Of a DNA stretch of 64,000 bases, positions 8,701 to 17,900 are shown in pieces (the first letter of the stretch is position 1; each line of letters begins with the position of its first letter). This stretch comes from F23-D06 sp947165685. GTDB taxonomy: Bacteria; Bacteroidota; Bacteroidia; Bacteroidales; WCHB1-69. The position numbers were made by a program, and so were the translations under genes. The stretch covers positions 3,703 through 67,702 of the forward strand of contig CAMVBK010000013.1 in NCBI GenBank assembly GCA_947165685.1, written 5' to 3'. The notes below the pieces were generated by a model that was not told the origin of the DNA, did no database searches, and saw nothing but the letters and a program-made list of their open reading frames with translations.

Positions 8701-11700
8701 TCAAACGATTCCGGCTAAGCCACGAATTAGACACCGTTTATCTGCGACTCCGAAACACAGGGTTCCTCAAGATGAGCGCGTTCACTTACCAAAATGGGCA
8801 ACTCCTCTCCGCCGCGCGCTTCTATTCCGTGCGACAAAAGCTAACCAAGAGCCAACTCCGCATGGTGTCAAACTTTTCTAACAAACTCAACGTCAATATC
8901 ATACACTGGAACAGCCGAATTGAGCCCGGGCGAGAGAGCCACTGGGAAGTGGAGATAAACGACACCAAAAACCGCCATCCGAACACAGAAGTGTTAGCCT
9001 GGATGTTCGACAAGAGCCTGTGCGGTTTGGACATGCCGCCGTTAGAAATCAAGGAGCGTATTCGTACTTGGGAAGACAACAACTGGTTGCAACGCCAATG
9101 GTTACAGCATTATAACCGGAAAAGATTCCGTGGAAGTTTCTATGATATTTTTCCTCGAAACACCTCCGTAGCCACCCGCCCGACACTGAAACCCGCCATC
9201 AAATGCAGCGTAAAGGAGGTCCAAACTCCGAGATTACGGTCCGGGGTGAGATGGTTCTCGCCGGATGCCACTTCCACGTCACGCCTTAGAGGGGAAAGCA
9301 TCCGCACAACACCCGGCAGGTCAGTCACTTCCGCCTTGTCAAACCTGGAGGGAGTCTCCTCCGAGGATGGCACCCTCACCTCCGTACGAGGCAACCGCTC
9401 CGACGGTGCCAAGACCGTCGTGGATGGCATAAGAGTGCGAAAAGGCGAAGAATCCGCTGATGCTGAAGATCTCACAGAGGACCAAATAGATATCGTGACC
9501 TCGCCGCGCCCCTATATCCGGAAGAATTTCACGGAGACGGCCTTCTTCGAACCGATGCTGCGCACCGACAAGGAGGGCCGGGTGCGGATGGTCTTCACCG
9601 TGCCCGACCAGTTCACCGAATGGCAGATGAACCTGTACGGACACACGCGCAAGGGGTTAACAGTTTTTAACGCTCTATCCGCCATCACTTGCCAGTCACT
9701 GATGATCCAGAGCAACGCCCCGCGCTTCTTCCGCGAAGGCGACACGATGATGTTCCAAGCGAAAATCACCAATGTCACAGACACCCTTCTGTACGGAACC
9801 GCCCGCATCGAGTTCTTCAACCCGGAGACCAACGAACGGATTCCTATGCTATTGAGTGACACACCGGAAAAGGAGTTCCAATGCGGCGAACAGAAATCCA
9901 CCAATGTGAGTTGGCGCATGGCGGTGCCCCGAAACATCAACGTCGTCGCGTACCGGATCACCGCACAATCAGGGCGCTACACCGACGGGATGGAAGCTGT
10001 GCTGCCCGTGCTGAGCAACCGCACCGCCGCGACCGAATCCATGCACTTCGTGATTCCTGCTGGAGAAGATACCACGCTGATATTCAATAGATTGAAAGAC
10101 AATCAAAGCACGACCCTGCACTCCAACAACTATACGGTGGAGATCACCGCAAACCCGTCGTGGACGGCCATCCAGTCGTTGGGATATTTGATGACCTACC
10201 GTTACGAATGCAACGAGCAACTCTTCTCCAAACTGTACGCCAACGCGCTCGCACGGCACATCGTGACCAAATTCCCGCAAATCGAGAAGGTGTATGCACA
10301 ATGGGCCAGTGACACAACGATGCAGTGTCTTGAATCTCAGCTGCTTAAGAACGAACAGCTCAAGAATATCCTATTGTCGGAAAGTCCGTGGGTGATGGAT
10401 GCGCTACAGGACAATGCACGCATACAACAGATGGCGAGACTCTTCCAAACCAGCCGGCTGAACAAGGAAATGGCGGCGGTGACGCGGAAACTGAAGAACA
10501 ACCAGATGGATGATGGCGGTTTCGCCTGGTTCGGTAAGAGCTTTTTCTCCCCCTACATCACGAGCCATTTGGCGGCCGGCTATGCCAAACTCCAATCGTT
10601 TGGCGTGGAAATTCCCAACATGGATCAGATCATCCGCAAAGCTGTGCAATGTTTAGATGCTCATCAGCAAGAAAAGTTCTCTTATTTCCAAAAAGATACA
10701 TCAAAACACAAACAGTTTTACTTCACGGAAGAGGATATCCAGTATCTCTATGCGAGAACCTGGTTCGGGGCGGACTCGTCTTGGCTGTCGCAAGCCTACG
10801 TGCAGAACCTGCTCGCCTTCCTGACCGCCGATGTACGGAGCAAGCCGCTGATGCAGCAAGCGCAAACCGGATTGGTGCTTTATCGCCTCGGGCGCACGCA
10901 TGAGGCGCAACGTGTCATGGAACGCATTCGGCAGCAGGCAATTACGAGCAACGAAGAGGGCATGTACTGGAAAAAGGAATACCTCGGGAAATATTACCGT
11001 TGGTATCAGGCGCCCATCGAACGGCAGGCCATCTTGATTGAGGCTTTTAACATTATTTCACCCAACAAACAGGAGCTTGACCTGATGAAGCAGTGGCTGT
11101 TGATGCAAAAACATCAGCAGGGCTGGTCAAACACGAAGGCCACCGCAGAAGCCATTTTCGCGCTGATGATGGGCGACGCCGACGTGCTCGACACCGAGTG
11201 CAACACCACGTTGCGCGTCGGGAACGAACGGTTCGTGCCCGCGCGGGAAACCACATCCGTTCCCGGCACCGGATACTTCACGAAATCGTGGACGGAGGGC
11301 GACATCACGCCGAAGTTGGCGGAGGTTGCCATCGCCACCGACACGAACCATTTCGTCTTCGGGGCCTGTTACTGGCAGTACGTCGAGGACATCTCCAAGG
11401 TGTCCGAATCCTCCACGGGACTGCGGATCCAGCGGGCGTTGTATCACGAAGTGAGCGGTCCGGAAGGGACGCGTTTGGTACCCGTGACGACTGAAAATCC
11501 CGTTCGTCTGGGCGAGAAGCTGATCGTGCGGCTCACCATCACCTCCGACCGTGACTTGGAGTTTGTGCATCTGAAAGACAGCCGTGCTGCCGCGTTCGAG
11601 CCGGTCAGCAGCCACACGGAATACCAATACCGCCGTCCGCTGCCCTACACGATGGTCCCGCACGACGCCGCCATGGACTTCTTCTTCGACCGCGTGCCGG

Positions 11701-11840
11701 AGGGGACGCACATCATCGACTACCCGCTTTTTGCCACCCAGATCGGCACATTCCTGAACGGTTTAGCCACGGCGGACTGCATGTACGCGCCCGAATTCCG
11801 CGGCCATAGCGACCCGCTGACCGTGACCGTGGTGAAGTAA
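5760..11840 (+). CDS. Alpha-2-macroglobulin family protein with a TonB-plug-like insertion
   Basis: This very large (2026 aa) exported protein has a signal peptide (about residues 1-19, ending GVFA). Macroglobulin-type beta domains follow; the MG2-like part includes DENIRIITDRTLYRPGQTVYF. The central A2M domain reads RKNFTETAFFEPMLRTDKEG, and an alpha-helical thioester domain follows. A thioester-type motif CNEQ is present with Cys1484 and Gln1487, so a covalent protease trap is possible. Between the MG and A2M domains, at about residues 1175-1235, sits a segment resembling the plug of TonB-dependent receptors (SVTSALSNLEGVSSEDG, SVRGNRSDGAKTVVDGI). Bacterial A2Ms are thought to defend the periplasm or cell surface against proteases. 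No pbpC neighbour, the common partner in proteobacteria, is present. Confidence 0.93.
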   Translation: MKRTVILFALLVFISGVFAQPTDYQSLWNAYEQVDLSYYQDAQKLLDKISGFAYAENNELQLFRVNYERYTLRNRYSNWTTKNHLLFLDGLRKTSPQPYQGLYHYLIANKIISDLDFKNTTPSGKTDLSQYDEWSDDEKLEAAQQHYATGVSQLIEHGDVPAAPFSFLLNARGDSLRWQPVLFDLVLMDLLAFPYPFFANSMLDTLLPKAIQRHNADKRPEAAVFYELQLLNLRHNIEDSVRKPLDSIPYWQELERLEREYSHDISVRYQKAFFLYVHHQTRPEFYAPCKEILEKLTDLPDDKTLIPQNARCLLDKLTEPRVQLANPKINRLPRRKIDIPIQYKNIDTLYLTVYKTDSIITVYQNETVEMSPFSTHFQNHFRECVQKQQYLLNPVHGTVASTDLWIDSLPYGRYTVVLHTGVEPDSDNCLCVFPMIISAVQWTQIEHPDVFCLFASDAQTGKPIAHRKVSLNFDASLCSDLEKSGAIRCRTNKDGRIFVKRHRIRDFLRDNSYYDDFLLVDVTLSLPDHCDSYRAEIEFPSARRHASRYRYRRARRVYDDTDENIRIITDRTLYRPGQTVYFKAILQKNEKPLRHGTVEVTFEKSGKEKLENMTLPLSKFGSVSGQFVLPNQTGKYTIRCTKGNSWKYYGMEMVTVEEYKLPSFKVELLENPEGEWHHDSIFVKGSAVSYAGFPVIGADVTLRLNGYADILHETTLKTDASGCFSYAFPSSNDNFYPFTEVEAKVTDINGETHWAKKRIYIHSKPLQFNITMPKTVNQGLTDTLYGVVVARDKLNKTVNPPVQVTAMRLRMPEKSGVYHPLPQEPLYTKAQYRQYFPEYYFDRRDGENPAYWDVLDTVWQTTRAFYPDSLLSVDISNWIPGYYRFEYLLKDSLYTTKETQFVRIIHSGKRAIPSKTPLQIEVLPTETKIPVDKVRLNLVDYGEKEDDHFFRKYRVPIVIGTSLENAYVTLCYRTSHNMQRIKRFRLSHELDTVYLRLRNTGFLKMSAFTYQNGQLLSAARFYSVRQKLTKSQLRMVSNFSNKLNVNIIHWNSRIEPGRESHWEVEINDTKNRHPNTEVLAWMFDKSLCGLDMPPLEIKERIRTWEDNNWLQRQWLQHYNRKRFRGSFYDIFPRNTSVATRPTLKPAIKCSVKEVQTPRLRSGVRWFSPDATSTSRLRGESIRTTPGRSVTSALSNLEGVSSEDGTLTSVRGNRSDGAKTVVDGIRVRKGEESADAEDLTEDQIDIVTSPRPYIRKNFTETAFFEPMLRTDKEGRVRMVFTVPDQFTEWQMNLYGHTRKGLTVFNALSAITCQSLMIQSNAPRFFREGDTMMFQAKITNVTDTLLYGTARIEFFNPETNERIPMLLSDTPEKEFQCGEQKSTNVSWRMAVPRNINVVAYRITAQSGRYTDGMEAVLPVLSNRTAATESMHFVIPAGEDTTLIFNRLKDNQSTTLHSNNYTVEITANPSWTAIQSLGYLMTYRYECNEQLFSKLYANALARHIVTKFPQIEKVYAQWASDTTMQCLESQLLKNEQLKNILLSESPWVMDALQDNARIQQMARLFQTSRLNKEMAAVTRKLKNNQMDDGGFAWFGKSFFSPYITSHLAAGYAKLQSFGVEIPNMDQIIRKAVQCLDAHQQEKFSYFQKDTSKHKQFYFTEEDIQYLYARTWFGADSSWLSQAYVQNLLAFLTADVRSKPLMQQAQTGLVLYRLGRTHEAQRVMERIRQQAITSNEEGMYWKKEYLGKYYRWYQAPIERQAILIEAFNIISPNKQELDLMKQWLLMQKHQQGWSNTKATAEAIFALMMGDADVLDTECNTTLRVGNERFVPARETTSVPGTGYFTKSWTEGDITPKLAEVAIATDTNHFVFGACYWQYVEDISKVSESSTGLRIQRALYHEVSGPEGTRLVPVTTENPVRLGEKLIVRLTITSDRDLEFVHLKDSRAAAFEPVSSHTEYQYRRPLPYTMVPHDAAMDFFFDRVPEGTHIIDYPLFATQIGTFLNGLATADCMYAPEFRGHSDPLTVTVVK

Positions 11841-11874
11841 CGGATTCCTTCTCCGCACATATTCATATTTTGTG

Positions 11875-11882
11875 TATGTTTG
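11875..11882 (+). promoter_or_regulatory. Predicted -7 box for folC
   Basis: TATGTTTG matches TAnnTTTG and lies 43 bases before the preferred ATG at 11925. An ATG at 11892 would leave almost no leader, which favours the later start. Confidence 0.5.
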
Positions 11883-11924
11883 CCGCCTTTAATGGTTCAA
11901 GAATCTGAAGAGGAACGGTTATTT

Positions 11925-13253
11925 ATGGAAACGTACAATGAAATTTTAGAGAGAATCTTCACCGCCTACCCGATGTACCACAAGGTCGGGAGCGCGGCCT
12001 ACAAGGAAGGCCTCGAAAACATCGAAGCCCTGTTGAACATTATCGGCAACCCGCACCGGAAACTGCGCTGCGTGCATGTGGCCGGCACCAACGGCAAAGG
12101 CTCCGTGTCGTCGTTCCTGTCGTCTTATTTTCAAGAACTTGGCTATAAGACAGGCCTTTTCACCTCGCCGCACCTCGTCGATTTTCGCGAGCGCATCCGC
12201 ATCAACGGCGCCATGATTCCCGTGGAGGAGGTGCTGGCCTTCTTCGACGAATACCAGGAGAAATTCGCCCGCCTGGAACCCTCCTTCTTCGAAATCACCA
12301 CCGCCTTGGCATTCCACTACTTTGCCAAGCAGAAAGTTGATTTCGCCGTCATCGAGGTCGGGCTCGGCGGACGACTCGACTCCACCAACGTCATCACTCC
12401 CCTACTCTCCGTCATCACCAACATCTCGCTGGAACACACGCAGTTGTTGGGCGACACCGTGGCGAAAATCGCCTTCGAGAAGGCCGGCATCATCAAAGAC
12501 CGCGTGCCGGTGGTCATCGGCGAATACGACCCCGAGAGTTTCCCTGTCTTCGAGGACACGGCCCACCAGCACGACGCCCCCCTCTTCCCCGCCAACGTCA
12601 ACTACGAGACCTTCAACAACAAAGGCCACTTAGAGATACGCAACAAGGAGACCCACGAGAAAGTCTATACGCTCTACACCCCGTTCAAAGCCCACTACCA
12701 GGACCGGAACATCCTCACCTTCTTCCAGGCCGCGAAGGTGCTAGAGTTCGTCCTCAACATCCAGGAGGACAAGATCGGCGCGGCCGTGGAGAACATGCAG
12801 GAGAACACCGGCCTTATCGGCCGCTGGCAGGTGCTCTCCGATGAGCCTCCCCGCATCCTCTGCGACGTGGGCCACAACTACGCCTGCCTGAAGAACTCCA
12901 TGTCCAACATTTTCGAGGAACGCCCCGCCTGGGAGAGCCGCATCCACGTGGTCTTCGGCATGGTAAACGACAAAGACATCGACCGCATCCTGCCGCTCCT
13001 GCGCAAAGAGTTCACCTACTACGTCTGCCGCGCCCACATCGAACGGGCGATGGACCAAGAGAAACTCGCCGCCAAAATGCGGGAAAGCGGACTAACCTGC
13101 ACCACCCACCCCTCCGTGAAAGAGGCCATCGAAGCCGCAAAAGCGGCCGCAAAGGCGGAAGATGTCATTTTCATCACCGGCAGCTGTTTCGTGGTCGGCG
13201 AAGCGATTTCAGAATTGAAAATTATTCAAAACACTTTCCTTAAGCAGCCCTGA
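11925..13253 (+). CDS. folC: Bifunctional folylpolyglutamate/dihydrofolate synthase
   Basis: FolC adds glutamate to dihydropteroate and to folates in an ATP-dependent cytoplasmic reaction. The 442-aa protein shows the Mur-ligase-like P-loop VAGTNGKGSVSSF near residue 50, the following FTSPHLVDFRERIRING block, and a C-terminal ligase domain ending in GSCFVVGEAI. The frame is open from 11880, but METYNEILERIF at 11925 matches the family N-terminus and the promoter position. The stop codon lies inside a dispersed repeat (13243-13311), so the last residues (KQP) are contributed by that repeat. Confidence 0.93.
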   Translation: METYNEILERIFTAYPMYHKVGSAAYKEGLENIEALLNIIGNPHRKLRCVHVAGTNGKGSVSSFLSSYFQELGYKTGLFTSPHLVDFRERIRINGAMIPVEEVLAFFDEYQEKFARLEPSFFEITTALAFHYFAKQKVDFAVIEVGLGGRLDSTNVITPLLSVITNISLEHTQLLGDTVAKIAFEKAGIIKDRVPVVIGEYDPESFPVFEDTAHQHDAPLFPANVNYETFNNKGHLEIRNKETHEKVYTLYTPFKAHYQDRNILTFFQAAKVLEFVLNIQEDKIGAAVENMQENTGLIGRWQVLSDEPPRILCDVGHNYACLKNSMSNIFEERPAWESRIHVVFGMVNDKDIDRILPLLRKEFTYYVCRAHIERAMDQEKLAAKMRESGLTCTTHPSVKEAIEAAKAAAKAEDVIFITGSCFVVGEAISELKIIQNTFLKQP

Positions 13254-13311
13254 AAGGGCAAGAATATGTCAGCCCAGGGTGAGCGCAGCGAGCCATGGGA
13301 TCCCAAACCAA
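13243..13311. repeat. Dispersed hairpin repeat, copy 1
   Basis: It starts with the hairpin GCCCTGAAAGGGC and continues into CCCAGGGTGAGCGCAGCGAG; the GCGCAGCGAGCC part recurs just downstream, to about 13337. A diverged copy occurs at 61073-61127 (CCCAGGGTGAACGAAGTGAG). The element overlaps the folC stop codon. Confidence 0.6.
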
Positions 13312-13365
13312 AGGCAAGCGCAGCGAGCCCTCGGTACCAATCACGATGAACCGATAACGGAAACG

Positions 13366-14874
13366 ATGAAAAAAAGCATTATCATCACCATTTTATTGTT
13401 GTGGAGCGCAGTTTTCGTGTTCGGGCAATCACCATCCATTGTATTTGGCGAAAACGATGCGGAGCTTTTGAGGGATGCGAAAGCCATCGGACGGAAAAAC
13501 CAGGTTTTGACGTTAGAGAACTACCCGCAAGCCGCCGAGAAAGTCGTGCGATACCTGGAGAACCACGGCTATCCGTTCGCCTCCGTCACCCTGAAGACCG
13601 AATGGATTGACGACAGCATCCCGCAGTACGTCATGCACATCGACCGCAGCCGTTTCACAAAGATCGACTCCATCGTGCTGAAAGGCAACATCAAGCTGAA
13701 CAAAAGCTACTTATGGCCCTATTTGGGTCTCCGACGCAAAGCCCCGTACTCCGAGAAGACCATCCGGGAAGTCGCGCAGAAGCTCGCCGCCATACCGTTC
13801 GCCACCGTCGTCCAACCGCCCGGGGTCGCCTTCTCGGAGGACAAGACCTCGCTGTACATCTATTTGGACAAGCGTCCGGTGAACCGCTTCGACGGCTACA
13901 TCGGCTTCCAGCCCGTGAGCGAGCTGACCGGCAAGCTGGCCGTCACTGGGGAGCTGACCCTCTCGCTGCAGAACCTCTTCCACCTCGGGGAGCGCATCGC
14001 GATGAACTGGCGCAGCAGCGAGCGGTATTCCCAGTACCTGAACATCGAGGCGGAGTTCCCCTACCTCTTCCGCACGCGCTTCGGCCTCGACGGGCATTTC
14101 CGCCTCGACAAGCAAGACACCACCTACCTGACGCTGAACTACCACGTCGGCATCCCCTACCACTTCCGCCACGACAGCTACCTGCGACCCTACATTGACA
14201 TCACGCAGTCACAACTTTTAGGGTCTTCCAAGACCGGCAGCCCCTCGGACACCGCCTGCATGGGGCACCGCAACATCCTCTACGGACTGAGCCTGAGAGT
14301 CATGCGGGTCGATTTCCCCTTCCAGCCGAGGCGCGGCTTCGACTTGGTTGCAGACGCGGCCGCCGGACGACGCACGCTGCAGCCGGACCGCTCGGTCGCC
14401 GAATCGGAACTGGCAGGCATGGACCTGGCGAAGACCTCCTACCGCATCACCGGCGGCATAACCGGCTACATACCTCTTTATAAGCAACTTGTCCTGATGT
14501 TGCGGACGCATGGGGGCAGCATGTTGGCGGGACCGCACTACCGCAACGAGATGTTCAAAATCGGCGGCGAAGGACAGATACGGGGATTCCGGGAGAACGA
14601 ACTCTATGCCAGCACCTACCTGCTTTACACGGCCGAGCTGCGCTATCTTTTCGGCCGCAACTCCGATGTCCACCTCTTCTTCGACGGCGGGGTCTATGAG
14701 CAGCGCGGGTATCACCACTACCTGTTCGATACGCCGTTCGGGTTCGGCCTGGGCGTCAACATCGGAGTGCGCAGCGGCGTCTTCTACTTCGAGTACGCGC
14801 TGCCGAGACAAATGGGGAACAAACTCTCCTTCAAGACGGGCAAGATCCATTTCGGGGTGCGCGTGGGGTTCTGA
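13366..14874 (+). CDS. BamA/TamA-type outer-membrane beta-barrel protein
   Basis: This 502-aa exported protein has a signal peptide (about residues 1-19, ending VFVFG). One or two POTRA-like domains follow (about 30-190, including TKIDSIVLKGNIKLNKSYL), and then a C-terminal surface-antigen barrel ending in an aromatic residue (RVGF), as outer-membrane proteins do. The barrel contains GGEGQIRGFREN, matching the conserved (V/I)RGF motif of the Omp85 family. It is shorter than BamA (five POTRAs), so a TamA-like or accessory Omp85 role is more likely than the essential BamA. The ATG at 13366 is chosen because it opens the signal peptide; the frame itself is open from 13279. Confidence 0.85.
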   Translation: MKKSIIITILLLWSAVFVFGQSPSIVFGENDAELLRDAKAIGRKNQVLTLENYPQAAEKVVRYLENHGYPFASVTLKTEWIDDSIPQYVMHIDRSRFTKIDSIVLKGNIKLNKSYLWPYLGLRRKAPYSEKTIREVAQKLAAIPFATVVQPPGVAFSEDKTSLYIYLDKRPVNRFDGYIGFQPVSELTGKLAVTGELTLSLQNLFHLGERIAMNWRSSERYSQYLNIEAEFPYLFRTRFGLDGHFRLDKQDTTYLTLNYHVGIPYHFRHDSYLRPYIDITQSQLLGSSKTGSPSDTACMGHRNILYGLSLRVMRVDFPFQPRRGFDLVADAAAGRRTLQPDRSVAESELAGMDLAKTSYRITGGITGYIPLYKQLVLMLRTHGGSMLAGPHYRNEMFKIGGEGQIRGFRENELYASTYLLYTAELRYLFGRNSDVHLFFDGGVYEQRGYHHYLFDTPFGFGLGVNIGVRSGVFYFEYALPRQMGNKLSFKTGKIHFGVRVGF

Positions 14875-14903
14875 CACTTAGGCTGCCGATTCCCAAAAAA
14901 TCG

Positions 14904-14911
14904 TACCTTTG
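14904..14911 (+). promoter_or_regulatory. Predicted promoter of mfd
   Basis: TACCTTTG matches TAnnTTTG. It sits 15 bases upstream of the mfd ATG, immediately after an A-tract. Confidence 0.55.
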
Positions 14912-14925
14912 CGCGATTTTTTGTT

Positions 14926-17900
14926 ATGACCTTAGAAGAACTGAAGCAGAAGTATTATCAGACTGAGGCAAAGAGACTTGCGGAAGCCTTGCGAGACAAT
15001 TCCGCACGCCCGGTCGTGGCCATCGACGGCATCAAAGGCTCCGCATACGCCTTCATCGCGGCACAAACAGCGGAACAGCTCCCCTACCTGCAGGTTTTCC
15101 TCTTCCGCGACAGCGAGGAGGCCGCCTTTTTCTACAACGACATGGAAATCCTGCTCAACGACCGCAGCAAGTCCCTGCAGGACAAGCGGGTGCTCTACCT
15201 GCCGTCATCCTACAAACGTAACAGCCGCTGGAGCGAGACTGACTCCTCCAACGTGAAGCTCCGCGCCGAAATCCTCCACAAACTCTCCCTGCAAAGCGAA
15301 GAGCCGATCATTCTCGTCTCTTACCCTGAAGGAATTTCGGAAACCGTTGTCACGCAGGATTTTATAAACCGCAAATCCTTCACCGTGAAACGCGGCGAAG
15401 AACTTCTTTCCGACGACTTCCTCAACAAACTCTACGAACTGGAATACCTGCCGGAGGACTTCGTCTATGAACCCGGGCAGTTCGCCTGGCGCGGCAACAT
15501 CTTCGACATCTTCTCCTACTCCGAGGAATACCCCTACCGCATCGAGTTCGAAGGCGACCGCATCGAGTCCATCCGCTTCTTCAACCCCGAGACACAGCTG
15601 TCTATCAAGGAGTTGGAGAAAGTCTATATCATGACGCCCATCACCCAGTCGGAGGATCAGGGCAACCGCGTGCCGTTCCTCTCCATCCTGCCCGGCAACG
15701 CCGTCGTCTGGCAGATGAACGCCGCCAACATCGCCTCCACCATCCACAGCGCGTGCCAGAACATCGTGGAAAACGGTTATTTCCAGGAAGACAACATCCC
15801 CATTATCAACAAGAAAGCGTTCCTCCAGGAGGTTGCCCGCTTCCCGCAGGTCTTCGTCAACACGCGCGACATCGCCAACCCGACCCTCGCGCTCAACTTC
15901 CAGATGCAGCCGCAAAACGACTTCGACAAGAGCTTCGACTACCTGCTGCTGGAATGGATCGACCACGTGGAGCACGGCATCCAGAATTACTTCCTGTCGG
16001 AGACGCAGTCGCAGCTCGACCGCCTCTACAAGGTGATGATCGACATTCTGGACAAATACAACCGGCAGAACGACCGGAGAATCAAGATCGAACAGCTCTA
16101 CACCCCGCTGCGGCAGGTGCTGCACGAAGGATTCACCGACGAGGCGCACAAAATCGCCCTCTACACCGACCACCAGTTCTGGAACAAGTTCCAGCGCATG
16201 GTGCTGCGCGACCGTTACAAAAAGAGCGAAGCACTGACACTCAGAGAGATATACGACCTACAGCCCGGTGACTACGTGACCCACATCGACCACGGCATCG
16301 GCGTCTATGAAGGGCTGCAGAAGATGCAGATGGGCGGCAGCACGCAGGAGGTCATCAAAATCAGCTACAAAGACGGCGACGTGGTCTATCTGAGCATCCA
16401 CGCACTGCACAAAATCAGCAAATACGTGGGCAAGGACGGCACCCCGCCGACCATCCACAAGTTGAGCTCGGGCAGCTGGGAGAAGCTCAAGGAACGCACC
16501 AAAAAGCGGGTCAAGGAGCTCGCCATCGACCTGATCCGCCTCTACTCCGAACGCAAGGCCAAAAAAGGGTTCGCCTTTTCGCCCGACAGCTACCTGCAGA
16601 GCACGCTGGAGTCGTCGTTCATCTACGAGGACACGCCCGACCAGGTCAAGACCCTCGCCGAGGTGAAGGCCGACATGGAGAGCGACCATCCGATGGACCG
16701 GCTCATCTGCGGCGACGTAGGCTTCGGCAAGACCGAAATCGCCATCCGCGCAGCGTTCAAGGCCGTGTGCGACAGCAAGCAGGTGGCCGTTTTGGTGCCC
16801 ACCACCGTACTCTCCATGCAGCACTTCTACACCTTCCGCGACCGTCTGGCCAACATGCCCTGCAACATCGCCTACATCAACCGTTTCAAGACGAACAAGG
16901 ACATCAAGGAGACGCTGAAGCGGGTGAAAGAGGGCAAGGTCGATATCCTCATCGGCACGCATCGCCTTCTTAGCAAAGATGTGGTTTTCAAAGATTTAGG
17001 ACTTCTAATCATCGATGAGGAGCAGAAGTTCGGGGTGGCGGCCAAGGAGAAGCTGCGCGAGCTGCGCACCACCATCGACACGCTGACCATGTCGGCGACG
17101 CCGATCCCGCGCACGCTCCAGTTCTCGCTCATCGGGGCCCGCGACATCTCCGTCATCACCACGCCCCCACCCAACCGCCAGCCCATCGACACGCAGGTGC
17201 ACGTCTTCGACGAGGACATCCTACGCGATGCCGTCCAGTTCGAGCTCGACCGCGGCGGACAAGTCTTTGTCGTACACAACAAGATACAGAATATCAAGGA
17301 ATTATCAGGTTTAATTCAACGATTGGTTCCGAAGGCGCGGATTGCCATCGGGCATGGGCAGATGGAGGGCGACCAACTGGAAAAAATCATGACGCAGTTC
17401 ATCAACGGCGAGTACGACGTGCTGGTCTCAACCACCATCGTAGAGTCCGGCTTAGACATCGTGAACGCCAACACGATGATCATCAACGACGCGCAGAACT
17501 TCGCGCTCAACGTGCTGCATCAGCTGCGCGGGCGCGTGGGCCGCAACAACCAGAAGGCCTACTGCTACCTCTTCATCAAGCCCTGGGACACGCTCAACGA
17601 CCAGGCGCGCAAGCGGTTGCAGGCCCTCGAACAGTTCTCCGACATCGGCAGCGGCATCCACATCGCCCTGCGCGACCTCGACATCCGGGGCGCGGGCGAC
17701 ATCCTCGGCGCCGACCAGAGCGGCTTCATCAACGAAATGGGCTACGACATGTACCAGAAAATCCTCAACGAGGCCATCCAAGAGATGAAAGACGCCGGCG
17801 ACGAAGGCATCGGCGACCTGCAGATGGCCGACAACAGTGCCCTGCTGCGCCGCGAGTGCTCCTTGGAGACCGACATCGAGGCGCTGTTCCCCTCGACCTA

